Assembly: GCF_963676685.1 (NCBI RefSeq)
Contig: NC_092354.1
Span: 74,475,335 to 74,539,334, forward strand
DNA: 64,000 nt
From: Mytilus edulis
Taxonomy: Eukaryota > Mollusca > Bivalvia > Mytilida > Mytilidae
Reading direction: 5' to 3'
In this document: in pieces, positions 21,420 to 50,260 of the stretch
Numbering within the stretch: the stretch's first letter is position 1
Layout of the letters: every line of letters starts with the position of its first letter
The notes under the pieces: generated by a model
Databases searched by the model: none
Told to the model about the DNA's origin: nothing
Seen by the model: only the letters and a program-made list of their open reading frames with translations
Program-made: the position numbers and the translations under genes

Positions 21420-21560
21420 GCCTGTACCAAGTCCGGAATATGACAGTTCTTGTCCATTCGTTTTTGATGTGTGTTGTCGTTTGAGTTTGCCATGTGATTA
21501 GGGACTTTTCGATTCGATTTTCCTCTGAGTTCAGTGTTTTTGTGATTTTACTTTTTACAG
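21420..21560 (+). repeat. Dispersed repeat (TTGATGTGTTTGAGCTTTTG family)
   Basis: Contains CCATGTGATTAGGGACTTTT and CCTCTGAGTTCAGTGTTTTT, homologous to 13150-13310. Confidence 0.7.
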
Positions 21561-21564
21561 GGAA

Positions 21565-21999
21565 TTAACTACCAATCAAGGTCTGAACATAGCGAATCAG
21601 AAACAAATTGACATGAAGTTTCAAAACCAGAGTAACCTGAATAGAAACACCAAACACTGTGACCGTAGCAGTGATCGATAATTCAACACATATTTTCTCA
21701 TTTAAATGCATATTTCTTTGCGAACCAATTCTGTGTTGACGTGATTTCACGTGCAATGGAACATTTGGAAGCGGGATAAACTTTGAAATCATGCATTTTA
21801 TAACACAGTTATTTCTGTATTCCATTATTAAGCTTTGTACGAGAATTCCCAAAATCATATGATAGGTTTGGTAATAAAATCCTATTCGACAAATCTCACA
21901 TCCTAGGGTGAAATCCCATACGATTTCCATACCACAACAATATGTTGGAGATTGTGACAGAAATTTAACAACAATAAAACGTCTATCTTTTTGACACAT
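21565..21999 (-). pseudogene. Possible decayed cysteine-rich (EGF/MEGF-like) exon
   Basis: A 144-codon open frame includes YCCGMEIVWDFTLGCEICRI, which recalls the spacing of cysteine-rich modules in molluscan multiple-EGF proteins (CC, WD, LG, C..C..GFY). The rest of the frame lacks regular cysteines, as if shifted or decayed. No splice sites or partner exons were identified. It may be chance. Confidence 0.2.
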
Positions 22000-23190
22000 T
22001 CCACATTTCCATGATTCTTAATTCTATCAGGCTATTTTAAAAATTATGAAATCAATGCTCGTATGAATTTCTTTATTCGTCTCTATGACAACTTCCATCA
22101 AAAATGCTAGTTCACTAAATAAATACTGAACAATGGTGTTGTGTTTGCAAGTATTGCATAGAAATAAAGCTAACATAGGGTCTAGCATATTTCAAATTGA
22201 CAGCATATTTTTTTTCCAAATAGCAAGTACTGTTTTTGTATTTTTCATGTTTTTATCAGAATACATTTGACAACTCTGGTACCTGTCCAAATAAAACTGA
22301 ATAATAAAACTGTTATACGGACTTTGTTTCATTAGGCCTAATTCATAGCTTGATTTGCTATTTGATATAACAAGATTGAAAAGAGAAAATCATTTATTCA
22401 AAATCATAAAATGCAAAAATACATTTTGCGAAACATTTGACATAGAATTTCATCATCAATATTACATTATTAATGTAATGTATGCAAAATGAAATCAACT
22501 AAAATCATATCAATTGAATAAATAACAACACTTCAAATATGAGAATAAAAGTCTGACCCACTAAAAAAAATACACAAATCTGCTTTAAAAAAAAATGAAA
22601 TTAAGGGAGGCATGCGATTGTTTTTTTTAAGTTTACCACGCATTTAATTAACATTTTAATTCAATGAAGCACACATATGGAACACACATGTGAACAAGTC
22701 CCTCCAAGACCATAGAGCTATCATAAATTTACTATGTAATTAACTGTTTTAATAGGTCCCTGTTCAGTTCAGTCTAAGTAATAAATACTACAGAATAATT
22801 CTTCCCTGTTGTATCACATTATTGTATTCATTTATTATATAAACAATTAAAACTGAATATGTGTTAGTCTTATCTAATTGATGAATTTGAATAAAACATC
22901 GATATGAACTCGTATGTTTTCTCAATAAACGTATATTTTTACATCTAATTGGACATTCAACTTTAATTGTATCTAAATCTGCATCATTAAAAAGAAAGTT
23001 ATCAATATCCCTTGCAAACCAAGTAGTTGTGTTGAACTTCATTTTAACAAATATGATTGTTGCAGTGAAAATAGGACTGCCTATATCTTAACACAATAAT
23101 TATCAGGATACACATATTGATATTATAAAATCCACATGATATAATTTGACATCATAATCTATTTACAAATATATACATATACTCATATGT
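22000..23190. other. 3' flank of the Roc-COR gene, no other gene seen
   Basis: AT-rich with no domain. An 84-codon minus-strand frame at 22788-23042 has no recognised motif. A minus-strand AATAAA at about 23193-23198, some 35 bp after the stop codon at 23232, is the likely polyadenylation signal of the Roc-COR gene. Confidence 0.45.
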
Positions 23191-23231
23191 ATTTTATTTC
23201 TTTCAAGAAATTGTCATAGAATCTAGAAATC

Positions 23232-38757
<15,526 letters not shown>

Positions 38758-40077
38758 CTACAATGAAATATAAACAAAATGAAGTAACAAAACACTACTC
38801 GAAGAAAAATTAATCATCATAACCGCTGAATAGTTAACATTATGTAGGCTGTTATTTGTTGCTAATAAAAAAGTGTTCTTATTTACTCTCATAGTTAAAG
38901 CTATGATTGTTTTGTTTTGTTTATAAGATATTGTCCAGTTTATCTTCGGCTTTAATAATAATATCATATATTTTTTTTTAAATTAGAAGTAATTTATTTA
39001 TCTCTTAATTACATCTTCTCCTTAACAGAAAACAACTATACTTGATATATTATTGTGCAACATTTACATTTTAATGAGCAATGTTATAATTAATTTGTGT
39101 TTCAACTGTTCCAATTGTCCAACAAGGACTAGATGAAACACTCGCTTTGTATACTTACTTACTAGCATGTCATCTAACAAGACTCTGATAACACTCTATA
39201 TATGTGTAATTGTCAAAACGTAATCATTATAAATGCTTAAATAATTGATGTTTTTTTTAAATGAAAGTATTTGATTATCGTCTTGGTAGCGATGACACAT
39301 AGAGCAAATATTTGAATATTTATTTTGAATATTTATACACGCTGTGGAATTCAGAGTGAAGCAACATATTTATAATATTTTTAAAGAAAACCATCCCATG
39401 TTCATTTCTCATATACCCCCTCCTTTCCATGATGCATGTGTTCGATAATATTTTTTTTAACCTCACCTCAATGTGTAATATTTCAATGGTTTTTAAACAT
39501 CGGTGAACTACAAATGACTCTTATTTTGTCTATATTCTTTTAGTTTGAATCATATTTATAAATGTGATATAAATCAATATAGTCTACCGTGTCAACTTCT
39601 GGTTGGGTATTAAACGTACAAAACTTGTTAGCGCTCTTGGAGTATTTTTTATATAATTCCGTATTTAATTCACTTGAACTTGACTATTGCATGCACTGTT
39701 GCAATTGACACGTTTGCTTTTTCGGTCAAACTCGACTTTTTTTTAAAACGGTTATTGTTTTTTTGTGCTGTTGAGACGCGAAACTCGTTTTTTTAAAGCT
39801 AGATTAGACCGTTGGTATTCATGTTTGAAGTATTTTAGTATTTAAGTACCATTTATAGCTTACTGTTCGATGTGAGCCAATGATTATCATTAATTTTATT
39901 TGTCAGAGTCGGAAACGAGACTTTCCGTTAATCTCTATTGTAAGTAATCAATTTACTACTTTCCTTCATATTGACGAGTTTGTACATCTTATTTTGCAGA
40001 TGATTTTAAGATTCATTTGAATTTACCTGTATCTGTTATTATTTCTGCAGAAATGCAAACATAGAGAAAGTTCATCC
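38758..40077. other. No gene seen
   Basis: AT-rich sequence of the upstream intron or intergenic region. No domain or splice-flanked exon was recognised. Confidence 0.45.
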
Positions 40078-40540
40078 TTGAAAAATTCAACTCTTAAAAG
40101 AAATATTGAAGCGCTTAGCCTTTTTTATTTAATTTATCATGTTCGGCTTATCATTTTGACTTTTAACAGTTTTCCGCTTTATAGCAAAGTCGCTGCAAAT
40201 TCTGAAATCGTCTATCTTTTTAACGTTCATATTACATTAATTGTTCCTACCAAATTATCAGAGCTCAATGAGAAAATCAAAAACTTCAATAATCAACTTT
40301 ACAATCCTCTCTACTATGTAGATAGTATACACTTTTGTTCACACGATAATTTCTTCCGTCACGAACAGGTGCTTCCTCATCTTATGCAAGACTGCTTCCT
40401 CCTGTCACGAGATCAAGGTATACAGGGAGCAAGTAATATTAGACACATCCTCTTTCCCGGTTCATCACTAAGATCTGTGAAAAATCACAATAGGGGCACA
40501 ACACAAAAACTAAAAGTCTTAATAAGGACAAGTATGTAGG
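40078..40540 (+). pseudogene. Retrotransposon SGNH-like domain remnant
   Basis: An open frame of 153 codons. LSELNEKIKNFNNQL, YYVDSIHFCSHDNFF and LMQDCFLLSRDQGIQGASNI resemble the end of SGNH-hydrolase-like modules found in some bivalve retroelements (usual theme FVDH..., DGLHLSR.G...LASNIR). The catalytic DGxHLS block is damaged (DCFLLS). The N-terminus is degenerate and no partner reverse transcriptase is adjacent. Confidence 0.45.
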
Positions 40541-40682
40541 AAGTGAGGCAATGGGAAATCACTAGAACTATAGGTATAATAAGATAGGGAATACAAATAA
40601 TAACAGTTGGTCAGTTCAGGCACAGCTGGGATAGGATCAGAGGAATAATACATATGTTAACAATCGTTCCATTCAAGGAAGA

Positions 40683-41285
40683 ATGGTCGTCATTCCAGTG
40701 AACCAGTTTATACAGAAGAACACAAGAGACATGACTAAAATCAACGCATTAATGATCTTGCATCCACTGTTGCATCAGCAGTTGCTGGTGCGTTCAGGGA
40801 TTTTGTGTAAACTTATAACTGAAATGTTATACCCCAATAAAATTGAAATCTATAGTTATCACCATGCCACAATAAGTCGTTTTGTGAATGAAATGCAGGA
40901 AGAAATTCATATTAAAGACCTACCGAGATCAGACGGTTTCCTTTTGACCTCAGGGAAAACCAAGCCTTGTAAAGTTTGGTCAAAAGGAAACCGTTTGCAA
41001 ACAGTATTATCATAAACAAGTTGTTGCCAAACAGGAGACTTCAAACAAGAATTGGTCGAAATCAACTCATTGCTACTGGTTATCGTGCGAGAAGACGATT
41101 TCGGAGATTTTTGTCTACAAACAGACTTGAAGTGGCCAATGGTGCAGAGCTCGCCAACGTCGGAAATTAGCATCTTGGAGGAATATCGATTGGTGCAATG
41201 AAAGTCGGTTTATCTTCCTTGGCCTGATCGTAGACCGGATTTGAACCATATCGAGCACATATAGAACATAATTGGGTGTAAAATG
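40683..41285 (+). pseudogene. Tc1-type transposase, decayed
   Basis: Across shifting frames the ordered landmarks of a Tc1 transposase can be read: HHATISRFVN (HTH), IKDLPRSDGFLLTS, GYRARRRFRRFLSTNRLEVA, WRNIDWCNESRF (normally DESRF) and WPDRRPDLNHIEHI. A block between SRF and WPDR is deleted, with frameshifts near 40976 and 41170. A perfect 17-bp hairpin (arms 40933-40949 and 40978-40994, ACGGTTTCCTTTTGACC) lies within it. It cannot encode an active enzyme. Confidence 0.7.
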
Positions 41286-42074
41286 TCCGAAAGGAACCCC
41301 CTGTTTAAAATCTTCATGGAATAAACAATGCCCTTCATCTGAAATAGTTGTGGGTAACTCAGCAACAAATTCGTCGGTTGATGGCAGGTGTGATAATAAG
41401 TGTAGAGGTGGTTATCCGTGTAAATGACAGCTACATCAAAATAGTGATTCTTTGGCCTATAACGATCAACCATGATGTGGACAATTATCTTAAGATTTAT
41501 TTTGAAGTGTCTGACATTCCATTGTTTGATTACAGTAAACGATGTAAAATTATTATTTTTGTACAAAAATCTTTTTATTTTTTTTTTATCAAAATAGTGG
41601 TGAATTCAAATATTTGTTGTCATTCATTTTTTGATTTGATGTAATACCAATGTTATCATTAACAATGTTTCAATATTAGTATACAAATACATTCTATCCA
41701 AGAAAGGAGGCTGATTTTCCGAGGTTAAAAAATCAAGATGTTGCAAAACTTTTTTTCCATTGGTATATATATAATTTTGTACGATGTTATACAACATCTT
41801 TTTTGGGGGGAATTTCAACAATGTTTTCAGAAAAACAAAAGGATTGTGAATAACAATCTTTAGATTTTTTACCTAGCAATATTTAAACAGAATTGTTTAT
41901 GCTGTCTAAGTATGTCAGGTCTTTGCATTTTCTTTTGTTTTGGGGCTTTTGTCATGTGTTTTAAAGTGTGAAAAAATAAACATTTCCATTTGGAATGTAA
42001 ATGGTTTGTTTAGAAGGTTAAATAGTGGTCTTAGCATTTCAAAATTCGATGATGAAAAATTTAAAAAATATTAT
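41286..42074. other. No gene seen
   Basis: Contains overlapping short frames on both strands, none with a recognisable domain. Confidence 0.4.
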
Positions 42075-43689
42075 AACTCGGGTAAAGATGAAAACCGTAC
42101 CTGTTTCATCGTCATCCCAAGATGGCAGATGAAAAATTATGTATTGTTTGTTAAAGTGTTTCTATATAAAAAAAATTACAAAATATACATTGGTACGATG
42201 TAAATTTATTAAAGTTTCACACGGAAATCACAAATTACTACGGTAACCGTGAAATATGCAGGAAACAGGAAAATCGATTTGAAAAAAAATCGCTAAGATG
42301 ACCTTAAATCATTATAAAAATATTTTCAAGATGACCGTATCATATAACAAGTATGACTGTGGTTGGTAAAAAGATTACCATAATTTGTAAAAGATGACCA
42401 TTATTTGTAAAGGATAACTGTTATTTATAAAGGATAACATTACTGTAATTTATAAAAGATGACAGTAACTTTTAAAGGATGACCGTCAATTCTAAGAAAT
42501 ATCCGTATTTGTATTCATAGCCTTTTTTTTAGTTCGTCTCAGTATGGGCTCGGTTAACTATTTGCCGTATTTTGACAATGATAGTAAATTGCATATTTCT
42601 CGTAGGAAATATTTATTTATTTATAACGAGGTTAACATTTTTATATTTGGCAATAGTTCATAAAGTTCATTGTTTAATTCCGTTTGACACCCTTCTGCGA
42701 CATAACCGTCAGAGGCGGATTTTGGAATAGAGGCCTGGTCCCCTTTTTCTTGGAAAAAAATGGTTGATTATATAGGAATCACTGAAGCATGACCGGAGTG
42801 GCCCCTCTTATTCAGTCAGTGAGCCCCCACCTATGAAAATAAGTGGATCTGTCACTGACTTTCAAATTTGAAGAACATCTTTTGAATGATATAGTATGTT
42901 CCCAAAATAAATATATTTGGCTTATAACCTTATCCTAACATCATGTTAAGCTTTGTTACTTCAACTCTGAAATGTACGAACCGATAGGTAGAATGGCCAG
43001 TGTTTTCATCCAAAATTTTCTTTAATAAAGAACATTTACAATGGTAGTTGATACGATATCATATCAATTGGTGTACACGCATTAGCATTTTTAAGAAGGT
43101 GTATTTATTATCTGACATTAAAAAGAATCCCATAAATTAAAAAAATATTTCGTCTTGAAGTTGAATGCTACATATGGTGAACTATGTATTTGAAGCACGT
43201 CGTATTGTCTTCTACCTTTAAAATAATAATCTCTAACAAATACGTTTTATTCCAACACGATTAATTATTTTAAACAAAAAAAGGTTATACAAATACAGAT
43301 GTTTCTTAGAATTGAAGGTCATCTTTTAAAAGTTACTGTCACCCTTTATAAATTACGGTCATCCTTTACAAATTAAGATCATTTTTTAACCAATTAAAGT
43401 AACCCTTTTTATGAATTGCTTATCCTGTTACGGTCATCTCGATTATGATTTACGGTCATCTTAGCGATTTTTTTTCAAATCCAATTTCCTGTTTCATACA
43501 CATTTATCGGTAGTGGTTTGTGATTTCCGTGTTAATCTTTATAAATTTACATCGTACCAATATATGCTTTGTAAAGAAAACGATATAGAAACCCTTTAAC
43601 AGACGATACAGATACTGACCTTCGTTTTCATCCGCCATCTTGGGATGACCATGAATCTAGTTACGGTCATCAGCTTTACCCAGTGATTA
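42075..43689. mobile_element. Foldback element with about 440-bp arms of GATGACCGT subrepeats
   Basis: Left arm about 42075-42515, right arm about 43288-43689, inverted. Conserved inside both arms: GGTAAAG at the tip, CATCCCAAGATGGC, ATTGGTACGATGTAAATTTA, AACACGGAAATCACAAA-like, GAAAAAAAATCGCTAAGATG, then tandem units of about 21 bp on the theme AAAGGATGACCGTAATTTGT. The interior carries the dispersed repeat 42712-42865 and no transposase frame. Confidence 0.8.
42712..42865 (+). repeat. Dispersed repeat (GGATCCAGAAATTTTCATAA family), plus copy
   Basis: Opposite-orientation relative of 35045-35200: GGCGGATTTTGGAATAGAGG, ATGGTTGATTATATAGGAAT and CAGTGAGCCCCCACCTATGA. Confidence 0.7.
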
Positions 43690-44859
43690 TACATGTAAGA
43701 CTGTCAGAACCTCATGCTTCTTCTAAAGAAATTTTGGCATTAGATGAATACAAATGTCATGTCAATTGTAGATCTGATTTAAATAAAAGTAGGGATGGAT
43801 TGGCAGTATGAGTTAGAAAAGAAATGTTGACGAGAATTAAATTGATTGATAAATTTGTTAATGAGATCATGTGGTGGAAGCTTGAAAAACATTATTTCGG
43901 TTTGACAAGGGATTATTTATTTTTATATATATATATATATATATTTCACCGGCAAACTTATTTCATACTGTTCGTACCAATTGTGACAAACACATTTTTG
44001 ACAAATTATACAATGATGGAGGCAAATATGGTATTTCAGGGAAAGTAATGCTATTAAGAGGACCTAAATGCGCATGCAAAATGTGATAAGTTAGATTTTA
44101 TTACAAATGAGTGACGATACTTTTGATAATTTTCAACCTGTCAATTATGAAGCTGATTGTATTCATAAATTGAAAAATACGGAAATTCCACAAGTACTAA
44201 CAATTATGAGAAATCAGTAATCGAGTCACAGCTAGGAAGTTAAAAATGGAGATTCTAAAAGGAAAATAACTATTTACAACCATTGTTTCCATTGTTGACT
44301 ATTGCATCTGCAGTGCATCATTGCTATCCAATATTATTAATTTTACAGTTGGACAATACTGCCCTACACTGTCTGATCATAGTTCAATATCAGTCCAGAT
44401 TTTATCTAAGTCAGTACAAACTAAAAGACCATATTCACAGAAAAATAACATGAAAAGAATTAACATAAATGGAGCTCGAGAAAGAGCATCTTCGTTAGCC
44501 ACGGGTTACGATCCACACCCCTTCATTTTTGGCAGATTGAGATATAATTTCGGAGACACAAGGGAATAATTTTCATTGATTGCAGTCGAAACTAAGTGCG
44601 TCCAATCAAACAGCGCCTATAACATGATCACGTGTAAATGTAGACAGTGTATGTAAACAGTTGTCATGCGCTTATTGTGCAACAAGTCTTTACATCCCTA
44701 AACATACGACTATATTTAGCAACAATTTGAATGATTTTTAATCGACTAATATAAGTTCCTATGTATATTTTCGTTTACTGCTTAACCAAGTATGTAGAAT
44801 CTAGACGCCACCGTGTTTTTGTGTATTTAAAACTAATCTTTCATCCTATGATTTTATTT

Positions 44860-44862
<3 letters not shown>
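43690..44862. other. No gene seen
   Basis: Possible traces of retroelement coding sequence (for example VGQYCPTLSDHSSISVQI near 44345, recalling the SDH block at the end of an AP endonuclease), but too short and broken to call. A TA microsatellite lies at about 43925-43946. Confidence 0.3.
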
Positions 44863-44895
<33 letters not shown>

Positions 44896-44960
44896 GAAGG
44901 AGGAGGAGGAGGAGGAGGAGGAGGAGGAGGACGATGACGAGGAGGAGGTGGAGGAGGAGG
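44863..44960. repeat. (GAT)n then (GGA)n microsatellites
   Basis: About ten GAT units followed by about twenty GGA/GAC/GGT-type units. Confidence 0.95.
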
Positions 44961-47348
44961 AAACATTTTTATTTTTAATGACAGTTTTTATCTCTTTTTA
45001 TCATAGTTTATGCAGAAAAATAATAAAAAGTGCATAAAAAAATACTAATTTAGTGTTTAACTGAAAGTAACCGTTAGGAGTACGATAGCATTTGATGAAA
45101 TCTATAATATTAAACATCACTACATCTATACACGTGTTTTGTATTATACTGACGATAACATCTAACCAGAAGTATACAAGATATAAAAAGGGACACTTAA
45201 ACTCATAAGTCGAAAACAAACTGACAAATGACATTGTTAAAATTCAAGAAACAGACAAACATACAAATAACAGTTCATTTAACATGACATACAAAAAATC
45301 TAAACTAATTCTACAAAGAAATAGGGGTGATCTTACAGGAGGACTCAACACTTTAAGTAAATTAAATTTGACTTGTTTGATTTTCATACATTTTTTTCTT
45401 CAACATGTAGTTTGACCTGTTTTTTTGAAAATATGAAAATTTCCAGAAATTTAAACAACACAATTTACAGTAATACTTTCGTTGGATATATATCAGTTTG
45501 ACAGACACCAATCGTTTTGCTGAAAAGTTTCATAAATTTTCACAAAAAAACTACGATTGACATGGATAGCATAAACAAGCCCCTTTGGAAGTAGGTTTCA
45601 TTTAGTTTCAATTTTTAAAACAGCATAATAAAGTACTAAGACCACACATAACTGTTTTGTACAGGTTATTATTATAAAAAGTCGTTAATCTAGAAAATGT
45701 TAGTATTGTCGCCTATGAAAGAATACATAGTACCGTTTTCCCTATAAATCCGACATATTTAGTGTCATAAATATACATTTCAACAAGCACACATAATTCA
45801 ATCTGTTCTTTCATTTAGTTTAGGATTCATATGACCAAAAAAAGTTCAAATCCTAGAAGTCATCCAAAACTGCACACATGTAAATGATGGTTGCGGGCAC
45901 GATTGTAAATTATATCACGAATAAAAGATTTTTGGAAAACGGTATATCGAGCTAGAATTTTCTTCAAGCAATTAAGAAGAAAAAATATAAATAAGATGCA
46001 GTTAAATATATATATATGGAACTCAAAATACATTTTAAGACAACGATTTGCACAATTCTATTTTATCGATTTCACCGAGAGTCTTCTAAATATTGTCATA
46101 CAAGTGAGAGAAGTGGCTAGCTTTAAAACCAGGTTTAGGGAAATTTTGTAGCAAGAAAAAAGATCGGTGACATCATTTTTAATAAAAAAAAAACTAAAAC
46201 ATATTATAAAACCTGTCTTCTTACTTCATTCAAAATTATATCTAATAGATTTCTTTTGTGTACGGAAATGTATTTTTTCATGAACAATTTATGCATATTA
46301 AGTAAATAAAATTTTGAACGACTCATAGCCTGACAAATAGCACGGTGACCCTTTTTTTTTATAAGAGCATAGTAAAATCTTCATTTATGGCAAAGTCTAA
46401 GAACATTCTATTTCGGGAAATATATACCGATAATTTGCCTTAAGGGGGATCGGGTCTCTCAGTCATAAAACATTACTCAGTACTCCGAGTACAAAATAAG
46501 TGCTCGAAACACAAATCCAGTATTTTGAATGGTTGATTCTTGATTCTGATTACAAAAATTGTGCTCGAAAGTTTTATGACCGCAAGGCCTGGACTATTCG
46601 ACTGCGCATAATTTCACGCATGAAATACCATGCACACGAAAAGTTCCTGTCGTAAATTCACATTTATCTTTTTTAATATTTTGATTGATTAAAAATAATA
46701 TATTATTGTATTTTTGTCACTAAAAAAATATTAACGTTATTATGTGTATTATATTATATCAGTGACTTATATTTTGTATTTGTTTATTCTTTGAAGAAAT
46801 ATTTCAGCTTTTTATATTACGGTTTTGTAACTAGTGATAGTCCGATAAAAATATGTCAACACCTCTATTTTCCCTATCGTTTCTTTGAAAAACGGTCCCT
46901 TTTACATACATGTTTAAAAGTAATACTTTTAGCTTAAATGGTCTGGGACCCCCTATTGTGTTCGACCAATTTGATTCACTCTCTGTAAAGATTAAAAAAC
47001 AAAACATACGGCACTTCTGACAGAAACTTCGAATAGACCCTAACCACCTTAAGATTCTGATTTGTTCCTAATGTGAAGCACAAAACGATTGACGCCAGAG
47101 GCTTGGAAAGGAGTCAATTGTAAAGGTATACAGTATGCCTGACAGCAATTGTATTCTAAAAACACTTGTTTACAGTACAGATAGTGTTTTTATCTATGAT
47201 ATGAGTCGACAAAATACTTGAGAACTGAATTTGTTTCAATACGTTCATTCATTAGTTATTTTTCAACTTTGACTAGCCAAAAAACCTTCCATGGTCTGTA
47301 GGTGCCATGTATGGATTCTGAATATATAACACTTTTATAAGGCCTTAA
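44961..47348. other. No gene seen
   Basis: AT-rich. A small hairpin at about 46468-46584 has terminal TCATAAAAC and GTTTTATGA with inner CGAGTAC/GTGCTCG blocks, possibly another short MITE. 47170-47335 is homologous to 51970-52160 (the GATAGTGTTTTTAT and TTGACTAGCCA blocks). Confidence 0.4.
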
Positions 47349-47862
47349 GGGCGTACGATACAGTTTTGTTAAATGAGGTCGAAATTTTGTATATTTGCTC
47401 AAAATGTGGATTTTGGGCCGTATTTTTCCTTTCGAAAGAAAGACATAACTATTTTGTTTTAAAAGATAAACACAAATTGTTTTTTGTTAAATAATGTGTA
47501 GTTTCTTTTTTATAAGTTTCCTAAAATTTAATGCATTTTTATTCAGGATTATCTCATATTTGTCAAATGCTCATGAATTGGAAAAAAAAAAGTCATTTTT
47601 TGCTGTATATTTATCAAAATTAAAAAAAATGCACTATTTACAGATTTATAAAATTTGATCCACATTATCTCCCCGCAAAATGACACAAAATGTCGTTTTA
47701 GAAAATAGGGGTCCATGCACTCGTTTTCAAATTACATCAGTTTGAATGATAAAAATCAGTCGAAAAATGCTTCTCCTCCCGATATGTCACAGTTTGACGT
47801 CGCGAAAATAACATTTTACGTTAGCAACGTCATTACCTCTACTGAAACTGTATCGTATGCAC
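47349..47862. mobile_element. TTAA-flanked MITE (piggyBac-like), second copy
   Basis: TTAA flanks at 47345-47348 and 47863-47866. Termini are GGGCGTACGATACAGTTT on the left and, reverse-complemented, GTGCATACGATACAGTTT on the right. The internal block AATAGGGGTCCATGCACTCG matches the element at 13523-14300. There is no transposase. Confidence 0.78.
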
Positions 47863-48691
47863 TTAAAAAGGCCTTCCAGTTATATATAAATTCATTTACT
47901 AATTATATATTGTAGATGTGTTGGTTAACAAATATTTATTGTAATTTTCAATTATATCAGTTGATAATGAAAATCTTTATTGCCAGTATTGGCAGTTGAT
48001 CATCACTTTCATGGGAAAATGAAATCGATGTTAAAATCAACGATTATAAGACTAAATATATGTCTTTCACGGACAATCCAAAGGGCTGAGGCCCTACATT
48101 ACATTTCCCCCCGTTTTTGGATAAAATATATTCTATAACCCTTTACCAGTTTTCTGTATACTATAAACCAATAAGAATAAGACACACAGGCTAAGTCACA
48201 TGTTAAAACAATTATTTTTTCTACATTCGTATTTTTTGAAATATAGATGAAAGGTTCACTTAAACACTTGATATATATAATGGACATTTTTTTTAATACT
48301 ATTTATTTCTATGAATTATTGTGTTTGCCTTAATTTAAATATTAAAAGTATGACACAACACTTGTATGCCGACTTAATCATTTTTTTCATAATACACAAC
48401 AACAATTATTGAATGAACCATTCATGTATTCTGCAGGCCATTTGTAGACTTGATGTACAAAACTTTGACGAAAACAATTGTACAGATTTCAAATACATAT
48501 CGCTTAACATTCAGACATCATATGATTTTAAATAAAGGCAAGAGTAGTATATCGATGTTCAAAAGTCCTAAATCGAATGAGAGAAAAACGAATTCAGGTT
48601 TTTGACTAAAACCGAGGGAACTATCAGAGGAAAACATGGAAACTACAGAAACACTGAAGTGCAACAAAAAAAAAAAAATGTCAACACACAT

Positions 48692-48835
48692 AGAACCGAA
48701 CTATTTGATAAAAACTTAGAAAGATCCGAACTATTTGATAAAAACTTAGAAAGAACCGAACTATTTGATAAAAACTTAGAAAGAACCGAACTATTTGATA
48801 AAAGCTTAGAAAGAACCGAACTATTTGATGAGAAA
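48692..48835. repeat. 30-bp tandem repeat, 5 copies
   Basis: Units on the theme AGAACCGAACTATTTGATAA plus AAACTTAGAA, nearly identical. The homologous place in copy C (about 59180-59215) has only one to two units, so the array expanded after the duplication. The multiple-of-three period makes repeated-peptide frames on both strands; I do not regard these as genes. Confidence 0.92.
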
Positions 48836-49236
48836 CATGTCTGAAATATTTTAAAACCCAATTACCAAGCCCTGACAACTTATGAGTCTTTGTTTGAATA
48901 TTTAAAACATGATCCCGGTTCAAATTTCATTGAATTCAATCTACATTTGTGTGTACCTTTCTACCAATTATCATCCCGAAAACTACTACTCAAAACAAAA
49001 CGCCATGATTATAAAATGTCATAGTTTTTGTGAAGTCATCAACTCTATACATAACGTCCGATTGAGGCATGTCAAAAATTATACAACGCCGAAAGCCCGC
49101 GCTTCCTATATCGTTTCTTAGATATGGTTGAAGTGTGAATTCGTTAATATTTTAATGAATTCTCAAAGACACAATAAATGTATGTAAATACGTAAAGACT
49201 TTAGAGTTACAAGACAAAACATGATAAAATACTCAC

Positions 49237-49254
49237 CCGTATCTACATCAAACA
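49237..49254 (-). CDS. Candidate 18-nt microexon
   Basis: Acceptor TTTTTTTTTCAG, donor GTGAGTATTTT. In phase 1 it reads xFDVDT plus one base and would splice to Roc exon 1 (phase 1 in) as ...FDVDT-A-DRAEFF. It has homologs at 52670-52690 and, broken, at 59613-59635. Confidence 0.45.
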
Positions 49255-50119
49255 CTGAAAAAAAAACTTACATCATTCATTCTCTACTTTGAGTGATACA
49301 TAAATTGTCTGGGATAGCTGTAATTATTACGATTAAGTTAAAAATTAAAATGTATATGGCTTATAGTAATAAACATTTCTTGTTTAACAAGCATATGAAA
49401 AATACGTATTAGAATTATGCACATTTAAATAAATGTGTCCAGTTGTGTGACATCATTTACTTTTACTGATGGTTAACACTTAATGGCAAGTATTTCTGTT
49501 CAACAGTAATTAGTACATTTAGTTACAACGTCATCTTACTGTTTAAGCTTTGGATAGCAGTGTCCTCGAAACCAAACACAATTAGCAATCACAATCAATT
49601 ATTTTCACAAGAATCTTACAATTATTTGGAGGATGAATGAGTGGAAGTAGTATCATTTACGATGATTTCTGTCATTTACACATCGGTTATGATTGGTTAC
49701 TCTTCTTAGTATTCTAACGATATATCATATCATATGAAGCAACATACTACAATTAACCTAACGCGTATGAATATTGACAACCTTGTTTCGCATAATGAGT
49801 TATGAGTGACTTTTCAGACGATTGATGTTGTTACTTTAGCTCCAACATTTAGAAACTGTTGTGACACTTTTTGAATCCGCGATGGTGAATGAAACAAAAT
49901 TATACTCATAATAAAGTAACTCTTGAACAATTTAGAGGTTTTCCATATTTATTTTGTAAAATATGCACACATAGAGATTCAGAGTTCTTTAAAAAGCTTT
50001 ACATAGGGTTCAAACTAAGTTAAACATGATTCCTTATCATTAACTTCACTTTTGAAGGAATATTTTATCTTAAATGCAAGGTCGCTCATCCACCATTTTT
50101 GACATAGGAAAATCCTTTA

Positions 50120-50260
50120 TCAAGTCATGACAGTTGTTATGCATTCCTTTGATGTGATTGATGTGTTTGGGCTTTTGATTTTGTCATTTTGATTGGGGAC
50201 TTTCCTTTTTAAATTTTTCTCGGAGTTCAGTATTTTTCTGATTTTATCTTTTAAATTACG
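50120..50260 (+). repeat. Dispersed repeat (TTGATGTGTTTGAGCTTTTG family)
   Basis: Contains GATGTGTTTGGGCTTTTGAT and TCTCGGAGTTCAGTATTTTT. It lies in segmental copy A. Confidence 0.7.

Noticed and set aside
45001-45234. Minus-strand 77-codon hydrophobic frame
   Set aside because: Low complexity and AT-driven Phe/Leu/Ile content; no splice context or motif.
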